From Bacteroidetes bacterium HGW-Bacteroidetes-21 (GTDB lineage: Bacteria > Bacteroidota > Bacteroidia > Bacteroidales > GWA2-32-17), in assembly GCA_002840935.1 (NCBI GenBank), contig PHDH01000014.1, forward strand, positions 1-32,677: a DNA stretch of 32,677 nucleotides, written 5' to 3'. Within the stretch, counting starts at the first letter, position 1. Each line of letters starts with the position of its first letter. Position numbers and translations under genes: made by a program. Shown piece after piece: positions 15,076 through 23,086 of the stretch. Below the pieces are notes generated by a model. That model was not told where the DNA came from, ran no database searches, and worked only from the letters and a program-made list of their open reading frames with translations.

Positions 15076-15975
15076 ATGAAAAAAATCAAATTATTTGCTT
15101 TATTGCTCCTCGCAGGCGCAACAGTATTTACAAGTTGTAAAAAAGATGAAGAAACCGGACCTGCTCCAACTTTAACTTTTTCGAACTATCCTGCTGGCTC
15201 ATATGAAATCGATTTCGCTACCTTAGGTGCTACTACTTTCGATCTTTCTTTCGTAGTTTCAGTAACTGCCGAAGAAGAAATTTCTGCTTTCACAGCTAAA
15301 AAAACTGTAGGTGGTACAACAACTAACCTTACAGCTCCTGCTGATTTTTCTGGAAAAACCAGTTACTCATATAGCTATCTTGGTACATTCACCGAAACTG
15401 ACGTTTATCCTGTAAGCCTCGTTTTCACTTGTACTGACAAAGCTGATCAGGTAACTACCAAAACTTTCACAGTAACTAAGAAAACCGGAACAACACCTAA
15501 TCCTATTAATACTTTCACCGGTATTTCTTTAACTTCTGCTTACAGTGCTCCTACTGCTGCTGAATATGTTGCTGCAATAACTGGCGTAACTTATAATCAT
15601 ACTGCTGCAGGTGCTGCTTCATTTGGATTTGTAAGTGGTGGTGCTACCAATGGCGCAACTATCTTTACCAAAGGTTTTGATTTTACTTTATCATCAGTTC
15701 CTGCAACATGGAACAATCAGTCATATGTTAAAGAAACAAATTTAGATGCTGCTGCATTTGATGCAATTACAGATGAAGACGCTCTTCTTGCTGCCTTCCC
15801 TGCTGCTTTCACTCAGACAAAAGTAAATACTCTTCAGGATGGTGCTGCTAACGCAGGTGTTACAGTTATTGCTTTCATCGATGGCAGTGGTAAAAAAGGT
15901 TTTGCTAAATTACCCGCTTCAATGGACAATACAGCTGGACAGGTTATTTCTATCAGCATTAAAGTTCAACAGTAA
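15076..15975 (+). CDS. Lipoprotein with an unrecognised conserved C-terminal domain (paralogue 1)
   Basis: A 299-residue protein. The type II signal peptide ends at a lipobox (TVFTSCKKDEE, Cys ~21), and the following KKDEE is neutral on surface export. Residues ~30-135 are a beta-rich, Thr-rich domain that looks Ig/PKD-like (PTLTFSNYPAGSYEIDFATL; YPVSLVFTCTDKADQVTTKTFTV). Residues ~146-299 are the domain shared with the next gene: GISLTSAYSAP, GVTYNH, ATNGATIFTKGFDF, FDAITDEDALLAAFP, VNTLQDGAANAG, VIAFIDGSGKKGFAKL and a final ISIKVQQ. I do not recognise this domain. Alanine is frequent and codon use is biased toward GCT/ACT, suggesting good expression. It has its own promoter and a strong terminator, so it is monocistronic. 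Confidence 0.85.
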   Translation: MKKIKLFALLLLAGATVFTSCKKDEETGPAPTLTFSNYPAGSYEIDFATLGATTFDLSFVVSVTAEEEISAFTAKKTVGGTTTNLTAPADFSGKTSYSYSYLGTFTETDVYPVSLVFTCTDKADQVTTKTFTVTKKTGTTPNPINTFTGISLTSAYSAPTAAEYVAAITGVTYNHTAAGAASFGFVSGGATNGATIFTKGFDFTLSSVPATWNNQSYVKETNLDAAAFDAITDEDALLAAFPAAFTQTKVNTLQDGAANAGVTVIAFIDGSGKKGFAKLPASMDNTAGQVISISIKVQQ

Positions 15976-16000
15976 TCTACTGTTTTAATATTTTGTAAAA

Positions 16001-16025
16001 GGCTGCCACAAGGCGGCCTTTTTTT
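16001..16025 (+). terminator. Rho-independent terminator of lipoprotein paralogue 1
   Basis: GGCTGCC/GGCGGCC, a 7-bp stem with one G-T wobble, and loop ACAA (16001-16018) followed by TTTTTTT. It is 25 nt after the stop and nearly the same as the terminator of the next gene at 17301, as though the 3' ends were duplicated together with the coding domain. Confidence 0.9.
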
Positions 16026-16046
16026 ATTTGTTATTACAATTTTATT

Positions 16047-16054
16047 TATATTTG
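16047..16054 (+). promoter_or_regulatory. -7 element for the second shared-domain lipoprotein gene
   Basis: TATATTTG matches TAnnTTTG, 28 nt before ATG 16083. TTG at 16028-16030 lies 16 nt upstream, shorter than normal, so the -33 element is uncertain. Confidence 0.55.
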
Positions 16055-16082
16055 CTTTCTAATAATGTTATAATTTAAATTT

Positions 16083-17273
16083 ATGAAAAAGCAAAATCTA
16101 CTCTTTTTAATCATTTATCCAATTACATTTCTGTTTTTGATCTTTACAGGTTGCAAAAAAGACGATGACGATGAGACCAACGATCCTACTCCAAGACAAA
16201 TAGTGGTTAGTACTTCTGCTATTTCAAATCTAACGACAACTTCAGCTACCTGCGGTGGGAATATTACTGATGATGGTGGCGCCATGATTACAATAAGAGG
16301 AGTATGCTGGAACACAAATCCGGACCCAACCATTAATGACAATTCAACATCCAACGGATCTGGATCTGGATTATTTAACAGTTCGTTAACCGGTTTAACT
16401 CCAAACACCCAATATTATATTAGAGCATACGCTATAAACACAAACGGAACTGTGTACGGAAATACTTTAACTTTCACTACAGTTGAAGCAACTTTACCTG
16501 AATTAAGCACAACAAATATTAGCAGTATTTCATTTACATCTGCTACATGTTCTGTACAGATAACATCCGATGGTGGACTTCCATTAAATTCAAAAGGGAT
16601 TTGCTGGAGTACTTATCCTACACCCGATATTAATAGCACTATAGTTACAAACTCTTCAACTTCTGAATCATTCTCTTGTAACATTTCAGGATTAGCTCCT
16701 AATACTGTTTACTACGCCAGAGCCTATGCTACAAATAGCGTAGGAACAGGCTATGGAAGCATACTATCTTTCACTACACTAGATTATTCTGGATCAATAA
16801 ATTTCTTTAGCAGCATTTCGTTAACATCCGCCTATTTAGCACCTAGCTCTTCTGAATATGTAAATGCAGTAACCGGGGTCACATATAATCATGCTGCTTC
16901 CGGTTCAAATAATGCAACTTTTGGATTTATCAGTGGTGGTGTTTCTAATGGCGCTACTTTGTATACAAAAAGTACTGATATGACTATATCAGCTACTCCC
17001 AACCCATGGACAAATGAATCCTACCTAGCTGCAACAACATTAACCGAAAGCGAATTTGATGCTATTACTGACGGCGCAGATCTATTGACTGCAATGCCTT
17101 CAATAATAAACGCATCAAAGGTGAATAATCTTCAGGATGGTGCTACAAATTCTAGTGTTAGAGTTATTGCTTTTATTGATGGAAGTGGTAAAAAAGGACT
17201 TATTAAAATTCCAGAATCTATTACTAATAATAACGATCAGGTTCTAACTATCAGCATTAAAGTTCAACAGTAA
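16083..17273 (+). CDS. Lipoprotein with two FnIII-like repeats and the shared C-terminal domain (paralogue 2)
   Basis: A 396-residue protein with a type II signal peptide and lipobox (LIFTGCKKDDDDE, Cys ~24). Two fibronectin-III-like repeats of about 90 residues follow (~40-132 and ~137-230). Each has the pattern TSATCGGNITDDGG, GVCWNTNPDPTI, LTGLTPNTQYYIRAYAINTNG...TFTT, repeated as TSATCSVQITSDGG, GICWSTYPTPDI, ISGLAPNTVYYARAYATNSVG...SFTT. The C-terminal ~150 residues (ISLTSAYLAP, GVTYNHAASGS, FDAITDGADLLTAMP, VIAFIDGSGKKGLIKI, ISIKVQQ) are homologous to the upstream lipoprotein's domain. So the same end domain is mounted on two different stalks. Surface display through the lipid anchor is likely, and the FnIII repeats suggest an extracellular spacer. 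Function is unknown. Confidence 0.85.
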   Translation: MKKQNLLFLIIYPITFLFLIFTGCKKDDDDETNDPTPRQIVVSTSAISNLTTTSATCGGNITDDGGAMITIRGVCWNTNPDPTINDNSTSNGSGSGLFNSSLTGLTPNTQYYIRAYAINTNGTVYGNTLTFTTVEATLPELSTTNISSISFTSATCSVQITSDGGLPLNSKGICWSTYPTPDINSTIVTNSSTSESFSCNISGLAPNTVYYARAYATNSVGTGYGSILSFTTLDYSGSINFFSSISLTSAYLAPSSSEYVNAVTGVTYNHAASGSNNATFGFISGGVSNGATLYTKSTDMTISATPNPWTNESYLAATTLTESEFDAITDGADLLTAMPSIINASKVNNLQDGATNSSVRVIAFIDGSGKKGLIKIPESITNNNDQVLTISIKVQQ

Positions 17274-17300
17274 TATGCTGCTTCAATATTTTGAAAAAAA

Positions 17301-17325
17301 GGCTGCCTTGAGGCAGCCTTTTTTT
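17301..17325 (+). terminator. Rho-independent terminator of lipoprotein paralogue 2
   Basis: A perfect 7-bp stem GGCTGCC/GGCAGCC with loop TTGA followed by seven Ts, and preceded by seven As, so it could also stop minus-strand transcripts. It lies 28 nt after the stop codon. Confidence 0.92.
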
Positions 17326-17355
17326 GTTTAGAATTCAGTATGTGTGATGAAGTAT

Positions 17356-17419
17356 GAGGTTCGTCGGGTATACTTCGCAAAGCTTCGTACCCTGAAAGGG
17401 ACGAACCTCCAGTGGGAGG
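17356..17419. repeat. REP-like nested inverted repeat upstream of sucA
   Basis: GAGGTTCGTC (17356-17365) pairs perfectly with GACGAACCTC (17400-17409). Inside it GGGTA (17366-17370) pairs with TACCC (17388-17392), which encloses TACTTCGCAAAGCTTCG. Overlapping the right arm is a second small hairpin, CCTCC AGTG GGAGG (17406-17419). There is no T-run, and a good terminator already lies upstream, so this is more likely a REP-type element than a terminator. The small minus-strand ORF here is an artefact of the repeat. Confidence 0.65.
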
Positions 17420-17494
17420 ATGGGGATTGTCGTTAATTTTTCCAAAAAAGAGCATTAGTTTATAATTTGTCTAAATTAGAACAACTATTTTGTT

Positions 17495-17502
17495 TAGTTT
17501 TG
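17495..17502 (+). promoter_or_regulatory. -7 element for sucA
   Basis: TAGTTTTG matches TAnnTTTG, 20 nt before the preferred ATG at 17523. Transcription would begin near 17507-17509, which argues against the upstream ATG at 17490 given by the ORF track. No well-spaced -33 TTG is seen; the nearest TTTG is about 25 nt upstream. Confidence 0.5.
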
Positions 17503-17522
17503 CATTTATTGTATTGACATCC

Positions 17523-20267
17523 ATGGATAAAAAAGACTATTTACAAAACATACCCTATATTGACGATCTGTATAAGGAATATTTGGAAAATCCCGAAAAT
17601 ACCGATGCTTCCTGGAAATCGTTTTTCGAAGGATTTGATATAGCCAGACAACAGTACCCCGTTATTCACGGCAAGGAGTTCGATAGTGAAGTCAAAGTAC
17701 TGAACCTGATTGATGGCTATCGTAAACGTGGGCATTATTTCACCGCAACCAATCCCGTCCGCAAAAGACGCGATTACCAACCCACCCTCGACATTACCCA
17801 TTTCGGTTTGCAGGAAAGTGATTTAACCCGCGAATTTCATGCAGGAAAAGAACTGGGACTGGGAAAAACAACTTTGTCGAACATCATTGGCTTCCTCCAA
17901 CAAACCTACTGCCGTACCATCGGGGTCGAATACCAATACATACGCAAACCCGAAGTGGTTGACTGGCTTCGACAAAAAATGGAGGAAAAACGGAATACCC
18001 CTACTTTTTCGCCCGAACATAAAAAGCACATCTACACTCATTTAGTTCATGCCGTAGGCTTTGAGACTTTCATTCATAAAAAATTCATCGGGCAGAAACG
18101 CTTTTCGCTCGAAGGAGCAGAGTCGCTGATACCCGCCCTGGATGCCATTATTGAAAAAGGCGCTGAACTGGGAGTCAAGGAATTTGTCATTGGCATGTCG
18201 CACCGCGGTCGCCTCAACGTGCTTACAAATATCATGAAAAAGCCTTATCTGGCAGTCTTTTCCGAATTCTCGGGCAAATCGTACGACGACGAAAACATTC
18301 TGGGCGATGTAAAATACCATTTAGGCTACGACAATATCATCACCACCGACACAGGTCATGATGTAAACCTCATCCTTTTACCCAATCCTTCTCACCTCGA
18401 AACAGTTGGTCCGGTGACCCAAGGAGTCGCCAAAGCCCGGATTGAAACAAACTATGCAAATAATGCCAACGCCGTTGCTCCCATTCTCATTCACGGTGAT
18501 GCCGCATTGGCTTCGCAAGGAGTGGTATACGAAACCATACAAATGTCGCAACTTCCGGGATATAAAACCGGTGGAACCATACATCTGGTTGTCAATAACC
18601 AGATTGGTTTTACCACCGATTATACCGAAGCCCGCTCCAGCACTTACTGTACCGACATTGCCAAAGTTGTCTGGGCGCCCATTTTCCACGTCAATGGCGA
18701 CGATGTGGAGGCCTTGGTTTACACCATACAGTTGGCGATGGAATACCGTGAAGTTTTCCACACCGATGTTTTTATCGATATACTTTGCTACCGTAAATAT
18801 GGCCATAACGAAGGCGACGAGCCGCGTTTCACCCAACCTGTTCTGTACAAAGCCATTTCTTCGCACCCCAATGTCAGAGATATTTATACGCAGTATCTGT
18901 TAGAAAAAGGTGTTGTTGAAGCACCTGTTTTAGAGAAGATTAAAAACGATTTTGAAGAGAAACTGGAGTCCGACTATAATCTGGCGCTCAGCAATCCTGT
19001 GGTACATGTAAAACATTTTCTGGCTGAAACCTGGAAAAATTACCGCCAGCCCGACGACCTATTCAAAACACTTGATACTTCCATCCCTCAGGAAGATTTC
19101 ATTAAATTACTCGATGCCATTAATTATTTACCAGAAGACAGGAAGTTTTTTAATAAGTCGTACAAAATTGTAGAAGATCGCAAAAAGATGGTAGAAACAG
19201 AACATCTCGACTGGGCATTGGGCGAATTGGCTGCTTATGGAAGTCTGTCGATTGCTGGCTTTCCCGTGCGACTCAGTGGGCAGGATTCTGTGAGGGGAAC
19301 CTTCAGTCACCGTCATGCGGCCTTTGTTGAAGAAGACTCCGAGAACAAGTATTTTCCACTTCAACATTTATCTTCCGGTCAGGCTAAAGTCGAAGTCTTT
19401 AACTCCCCACTTTCCGAATATGGCGTCATGGGTTTTGACTATGGCTATGCGCTGGCAAACCCCAAAGGACTGACTATTTGGGAAGCGCAATTTGGTGATT
19501 TTCACAATGTAGCACAAGTAATCATAGACCAATATCTTTCCTCTGCCGAAGAAAAATGGGGACTTATGAACGGACTTGTACTGCTTCTCCCCCATGGTTA
19601 CGAGGGACAAGGGCCTGAGCACAGCAGCGCCCGTATTGAGCGTTTTCTGATTCAGGCCGCTAACAATAACATGATTATTGCCAATTGCACCAGTCCCGCT
19701 AACTTTTTTCACCTGCTACGCAGACAAGTTCTACTATCGTTCCGCAAACCGCTGATAGTTTTCACTCCCAAAAGTCTGCTACGTCATCCTCAATGTGTGT
19801 CTGCAAAAAAAGATTTTACCCAAGGACATTTTCAGGAAGTAATTCCCGACGAGACAGCAAAGCCGGATGTACAACAGGTTGTTTTATGTTCAGGCAAATT
19901 ATACTATGATTTGCTGGCTGAAAGAGAAAATACAAAAGACAATACAACAGCCCTCGTACGGGTCGAGCAGTTACATCCTTTCCCGTTACAGCAGATAGAA
20001 GCTGAAATCCAGAAATATCCTCAAACTACGCGCGTTGTGTGGGCACAGGAAGAACCAGCCAATATGGGCGCCTGGTATTATGTTCAGCGTCAGTTCGAAA
20101 CCCGGAATATCATCGGTATTTGCAAGCCTGCTTCGGGAAGTACCGACTCGGGACTATATCAGCAACACCTGCTTCGTACCCGAAAAATTATGGATAAAGT
20201 TTTTAAACGGTGTAATTGCGACGACAAAGAAATTTTTTGTTCCATGAAATGTCAAAAAGCCTTATGA
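17523..20267 (+). CDS. sucA: 2-oxoglutarate dehydrogenase E1 component
   Basis: The thiamine-diphosphate-dependent decarboxylase of the oxoglutarate dehydrogenase complex, 914 residues from ATG 17523 ([20 protein letters not shown]). The ORF track's 17490 start would add MFSFAFIVLTS and lies before the probable transcription start. Visible landmarks in order: the E1o N-terminal [13 protein letters not shown]...[24 protein letters not shown]; the TPP/Mg region [15 protein letters not shown] with [26 protein letters not shown]; and in the transketolase-like domain [15 protein letters not shown] and [21 protein letters not shown]. The last residues are odd: [15 protein letters not shown], a cysteine-rich tail (CxC-x7-C-x3-C) just before the stop. 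The stop overlaps sucB (ATGA), so E1 and E2 are coupled. The E3 gene is not in the window. Confidence 0.96.
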   Translation: MDKKDYLQNIPYIDDLYKEYLENPENTDASWKSFFEGFDIARQQYPVIHGKEFDSEVKVLNLIDGYRKRGHYFTATNPVRKRRDYQPTLDITHFGLQESDLTREFHAGKELGLGKTTLSNIIGFLQQTYCRTIGVEYQYIRKPEVVDWLRQKMEEKRNTPTFSPEHKKHIYTHLVHAVGFETFIHKKFIGQKRFSLEGAESLIPALDAIIEKGAELGVKEFVIGMSHRGRLNVLTNIMKKPYLAVFSEFSGKSYDDENILGDVKYHLGYDNIITTDTGHDVNLILLPNPSHLETVGPVTQGVAKARIETNYANNANAVAPILIHGDAALASQGVVYETIQMSQLPGYKTGGTIHLVVNNQIGFTTDYTEARSSTYCTDIAKVVWAPIFHVNGDDVEALVYTIQLAMEYREVFHTDVFIDILCYRKYGHNEGDEPRFTQPVLYKAISSHPNVRDIYTQYLLEKGVVEAPVLEKIKNDFEEKLESDYNLALSNPVVHVKHFLAETWKNYRQPDDLFKTLDTSIPQEDFIKLLDAINYLPEDRKFFNKSYKIVEDRKKMVETEHLDWALGELAAYGSLSIAGFPVRLSGQDSVRGTFSHRHAAFVEEDSENKYFPLQHLSSGQAKVEVFNSPLSEYGVMGFDYGYALANPKGLTIWEAQFGDFHNVAQVIIDQYLSSAEEKWGLMNGLVLLLPHGYEGQGPEHSSARIERFLIQAANNNMIIANCTSPANFFHLLRRQVLLSFRKPLIVFTPKSLLRHPQCVSAKKDFTQGHFQEVIPDETAKPDVQQVVLCSGKLYYDLLAERENTKDNTTALVRVEQLHPFPLQQIEAEIQKYPQTTRVVWAQEEPANMGAWYYVQRQFETRNIIGICKPASGSTDSGLYQQHLLRTRKIMDKVFKRCNCDDKEIFCSMKCQKAL

Positions 20268-21418
20268 AACTAGATATTAAAGCACCCTCACCTGGCGAAT
20301 CTGTCGCTCAAGTTAGCATTGCACGATGGATCAAATCCAATGGATCGGCTGTAAGTAAAAATGAAGACATTGCAGAAATTGAATCTGAAAAAGCCACATT
20401 AACAGTCACAGCCCCCGAAAGCGGAATACTAGAAATCGTTGTCAAAGAAGGAGAGACTATTGCGGTAAGCGCTGTCATTGCAAGAATTGAAACCGATGGA
20501 GCATCGACTATTGTTGAAGAAAAAGCCATTGCAAAAACCATTACCCAGAGTGCGGTAACGACCCCTGAGGCAACACATCCTGAGATTAAAGCTACGCCCT
20601 TAGCCTTATCCATGATAGAAAAAAATCATCTGGATGCGGGCACCATTATTAGTCGTTCCGAAAAAATCACTACTGAAGATGTTTACCGGGTGCTGGAAGA
20701 AAAGAAAACAGGGAAAAGACAGGGCAAACGTGGTGAAATAAGCAGCCCCATGACACCCCTACGTAAAAAGCTGAGTGAGAGACTCGTTTCGGTAAAAAAC
20801 GAGACCGCCATGCTCACGACTTTCAACGAAGCAGACATGAGCCGCATCATTGAACTACGTAAGACGCAAGGGGATGCATTTCTGAAAAAATATGGTATCA
20901 AACTAGGCTTTATGTCGTTTTTTGCCAAAGCCGTTTGCGAAGCCCTGAAAGAAATTCCAAATGTCAACTCACAGATCGACGGAGATCATTTGATTTCGTT
21001 TCCTTACGTCGATTTGGGCATTGCAGTCCAGACGGAAAAAGGGCTTATGGTTCCGGTCATTAAAAATGCACAGGATATGAATATTCCCACGCTGGAGCAA
21101 GCCATTTTTTCCATGGCAGAAAAAGCCCGGAACAAAAAACTCAGTCTGGATGAAATGCAGGGCGGTACTTTTACCATAACTAACGGGGGTGTATTTGGAA
21201 GTTTGCTTTCTACGCCTATCATTAATCCACCTCAAGCAGCGATTCTGGGCATGCATAATATAGTCGAACGCCCCATAGCCGAAAACGGACAAGTGGTAAT
21301 ACGTCCCATGATGTACATTGCGCTTTCGTACGATCACCGTATCATAGACGGAAAAGATTCTGTACTTTTCCTGAAAAAAATCAAAGCGTTTATTGAGAAT
21401 CCCGGAACAATTAATTAG
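20264..21418 (+). CDS. sucB: 2-oxoglutarate dehydrogenase E2 (dihydrolipoyl succinyltransferase)
   Basis: 384 residues from ATG 20264 ([17 protein letters not shown]), chosen because it starts at the conserved lipoyl-domain N-terminus and overlaps the sucA stop by 4 nt; the track's 20216 start runs through sucA. Residues 1-78 are one lipoyl domain with the lipoylated Lys in [10 protein letters not shown]. Residues ~108-148 are a short E3/E1-binding domain ([19 protein letters not shown]). Residues ~160-384 are the acyltransferase, with [43 protein letters not shown] and the catalytic [16 protein letters not shown] (His and Asp present). The PIINPPQ element agrees with succinyltransferase rather than acetyltransferase. 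With E1 it makes succinyl-CoA. Confidence 0.95.
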   Translation: MKLDIKAPSPGESVAQVSIARWIKSNGSAVSKNEDIAEIESEKATLTVTAPESGILEIVVKEGETIAVSAVIARIETDGASTIVEEKAIAKTITQSAVTTPEATHPEIKATPLALSMIEKNHLDAGTIISRSEKITTEDVYRVLEEKKTGKRQGKRGEISSPMTPLRKKLSERLVSVKNETAMLTTFNEADMSRIIELRKTQGDAFLKKYGIKLGFMSFFAKAVCEALKEIPNVNSQIDGDHLISFPYVDLGIAVQTEKGLMVPVIKNAQDMNIPTLEQAIFSMAEKARNKKLSLDEMQGGTFTITNGGVFGSLLSTPIINPPQAAILGMHNIVERPIAENGQVVIRPMMYIALSYDHRIIDGKDSVLFLKKIKAFIENPGTIN

Positions 21419-21424
21419 ACGATT

Positions 21425-22576
21425 ATGAAGTATTACGCTATGATAATTTTTTTCAGCGTTTTTCTGACGGTGTATTTTTTTGGCAACTGGTTTATTTATA
21501 GCCGGGGAGTCAAAGCTTTTGAGGGGGCATCTTTTCTGACCTTCTACAAATGGTCGTTCTGGATACTGGCATTGTCTTTTGTCGTTGGCCAAATACTCGA
21601 AAGGGGTGAACCCACTATCACTGGAAAAATTATTACACATATCGGCTCCATTTGGCTTGCTGTTTTGTTGTACATTCTACTTTCGATGCTCTTAACTGAT
21701 ATTGTTCGGGTTGTTGATTATTTCCTACCTTTTCTGCCTGAAAAAATTCTTTCGGGTTTTACCAATGCCAGAGTATTTTTTGTGGCTGGATTATTCATTG
21801 CCACAGGAATGACCATTTTTGGTCTCATCAATGCACGTAATCCAAAAATCACACAAGTTGATATTACGATAGACAAAACTTTTCCCGGTTTGTCGCAATT
21901 AAAAATTGTAATGGTATCGGATATCCACATGGGGGCCATGATCGCTAATAGCCGGGTGGAAGACATGATAGAAAAGATAAATCAGCTAAATCCCGATCTT
22001 GTACTTTTTGCAGGAGATTTGGTTGATCACAATCCACTCTATGTCAAAGCCGACGAAATGGGAAAACACTTTTTGAAACTTACTCCCCGATTGGGCGTTT
22101 ATGCCGTTACCGGCAATCACGAATATATCGGTCATCCGGAAATCAGTGTAGAATATCTGCAACAATTTGGCATCAAATATCTTCGCGACACAATAATAGA
22201 CATAGGCAACAATATTGTCATTGCAGGCAGGGATGATAAAGACAAGGTACAATTTGCCGGAAGTCCGAGAAAAAAGTTAGAACAAATAATCGGCGAAAAG
22301 CAGGATGAAAAATTTGTGATACTCATGGACCATCAGCCAGTGGATTATACCGAAGCCGAAAAACGGGGTGTCGACCTGATGGTATCCGGTCACACGCATA
22401 AGGGACAGCTATGGCCCTTTGGTTATATTACTTCGTTGGTTTACGAAAACGATTATGGTTTAGTAAAAAAAGGAAATACCAATTATTATACATCTTCTGG
22501 CTATGGCACATGGGGGCCGCCTGTGAGGACCGGAAACCGGCCTGAGATTGTTGTTTTTAATGTAAGTTTTAAATAA
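21425..22576 (+). CDS. Membrane-anchored metallophosphoesterase (YkuE/YaeI-like)
   Basis: A 383-residue protein. The N-terminal ~145 residues have four hydrophobic segments (IIFFSVFLTVYFFGNWFIY; FWILALSFVVGQIL; IWLAVLLYILLSMLLTDIV; FFVAGLFIATGMTIFGLINA), then a calcineurin-like phosphoesterase with all dinuclear metal motifs: VSDIHMGAMI (D-x-H), FAGDLVDHNP (GD), GNHEY (GNHE), MDHQPVDY and GHTHKGQLWPFG (GHTH). Family members of this layout include phospholipid-linked and YkuE-type enzymes; the substrate cannot be told. The gap to sucB is 6 nt, so it is probably read through from sucAB although functionally unrelated. The last transmembrane helix probably holds the catalytic domain next to the membrane surface. 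Confidence 0.88.
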   Translation: MKYYAMIIFFSVFLTVYFFGNWFIYSRGVKAFEGASFLTFYKWSFWILALSFVVGQILERGEPTITGKIITHIGSIWLAVLLYILLSMLLTDIVRVVDYFLPFLPEKILSGFTNARVFFVAGLFIATGMTIFGLINARNPKITQVDITIDKTFPGLSQLKIVMVSDIHMGAMIANSRVEDMIEKINQLNPDLVLFAGDLVDHNPLYVKADEMGKHFLKLTPRLGVYAVTGNHEYIGHPEISVEYLQQFGIKYLRDTIIDIGNNIVIAGRDDKDKVQFAGSPRKKLEQIIGEKQDEKFVILMDHQPVDYTEAEKRGVDLMVSGHTHKGQLWPFGYITSLVYENDYGLVKKGNTNYYTSSGYGTWGPPVRTGNRPEIVVFNVSFK

Positions 22577-22582
22577 TGTTGT

Positions 22583-22645
22583 AGACCTCCAAGGTCTACT
22601 GCAAAATAACGCCTAACTATATTATTACAAAGACCTTGGAGGTCT
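22583..22645. repeat. Inverted pair AGACCTCCAAGGTCT ... AGACCTTGGAGGTCT
   Basis: A perfect 15-bp inverted repeat (22583-22597 and 22631-22645) with a 33-nt spacer. Each arm is itself nearly palindromic (AGACCT...AGGTCT), so it can fold as one long hairpin or two small ones. A partial further copy, TGGAGGTCTTTG, lies near 22774-22785. It is located directly after the metallophosphoesterase stop, without a T-run. A REP-type element or processing hairpin is the likely nature. Confidence 0.7.
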
Positions 22646-22733
22646 TATTAGATTTTTGGGTGTTTTACAAAAAACAATTGGCAACCCCAGCAGTAAGTCC
22701 ATTTTCTTCGCACTAGCCTCCCGCTGAGTCATT

Positions 22734-22766
22734 AGATTTGACAACTTCTAAAAAGTTGTCAAATCT
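22734..22766. repeat. Perfect 14-bp palindrome AGATTTGACAACTT
   Basis: AGATTTGACAACTT (22734-22747) is followed after 5 nt (CTAAA) by its exact reverse complement AAGTTGTCAAATCT (22753-22766). It is a strong hairpin in either strand, without a following T-run, in the spacer before the small lipoprotein gene. Together with the preceding repeat, most of 22577-22861 is repeat DNA; the rest holds the promoter below and no gene. Confidence 0.75.
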
Positions 22767-22837
22767 CTTGCATGGAGGTCTTTGCCTTGGTTTTAATTAG
22801 CAGACGAAAAAAAAATAACACTATTATAAATATTTTG

Positions 22838-22845
22838 TAAATTTG
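22838..22845 (+). promoter_or_regulatory. -7 element for the small lipoprotein gene
   Basis: TAAATTTG matches TAnnTTTG, 16 nt before ATG 22862, giving a very short leader of about 10 nt. No clear -33 TTG precedes it. Confidence 0.45.
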
Positions 22846-22861
22846 TAAAAAATAAAATATC

Positions 22862-23086
22862 ATGAAAAAGCTATTGACTATTCTTTTTGCAGTTGCATTT
22901 ATTGGAGCTATGACCGTTTCATGTAAAGAAGATTGTAAAAACTGTAAAACGAAAACTACAAACAACGCAACAGGTGATGTTACCGAAGGTAGTTCATCCG
23001 AATATTGTGATGAACAATTAGATCAAGTAGAGAACGAAGCACCCACAACTGTAGGCGACAATACTTCAACCTGGGTCTGCGAATAA
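22862..23086 (+). CDS. Small Cys-rich lipoprotein
   Basis: 74 residues: a signal peptide with a lipobox (MTVSCKED, lipid Cys ~21), then a ~53-residue mature part with four more cysteines, C25 and C28 in CKNCKT, C49 in SSEYCDE, and C73 next to the C-terminus (WVCE). The middle is Thr/Asn-rich and low in hydrophobics. Four cysteines suggest two disulphides or a metal site in the envelope; neither is proven. I do not recognise the family. Its stop codon (23084-23086) directly abuts the stop of the convergent phosphatase gene, with no terminator between. Length, signal peptide and own promoter-like motif support it as a real gene. Confidence 0.75.
   Translation: MKKLLTILFAVAFIGAMTVSCKEDCKNCKTKTTNNATGDVTEGSSSEYCDEQLDQVENEAPTTVGDNTSTWVCE

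Noticed and set aside
17264-17455. 63-residue minus-strand ORF before sucA
   Set aside because: It is made of the terminator and nested inverted repeat read in one frame.
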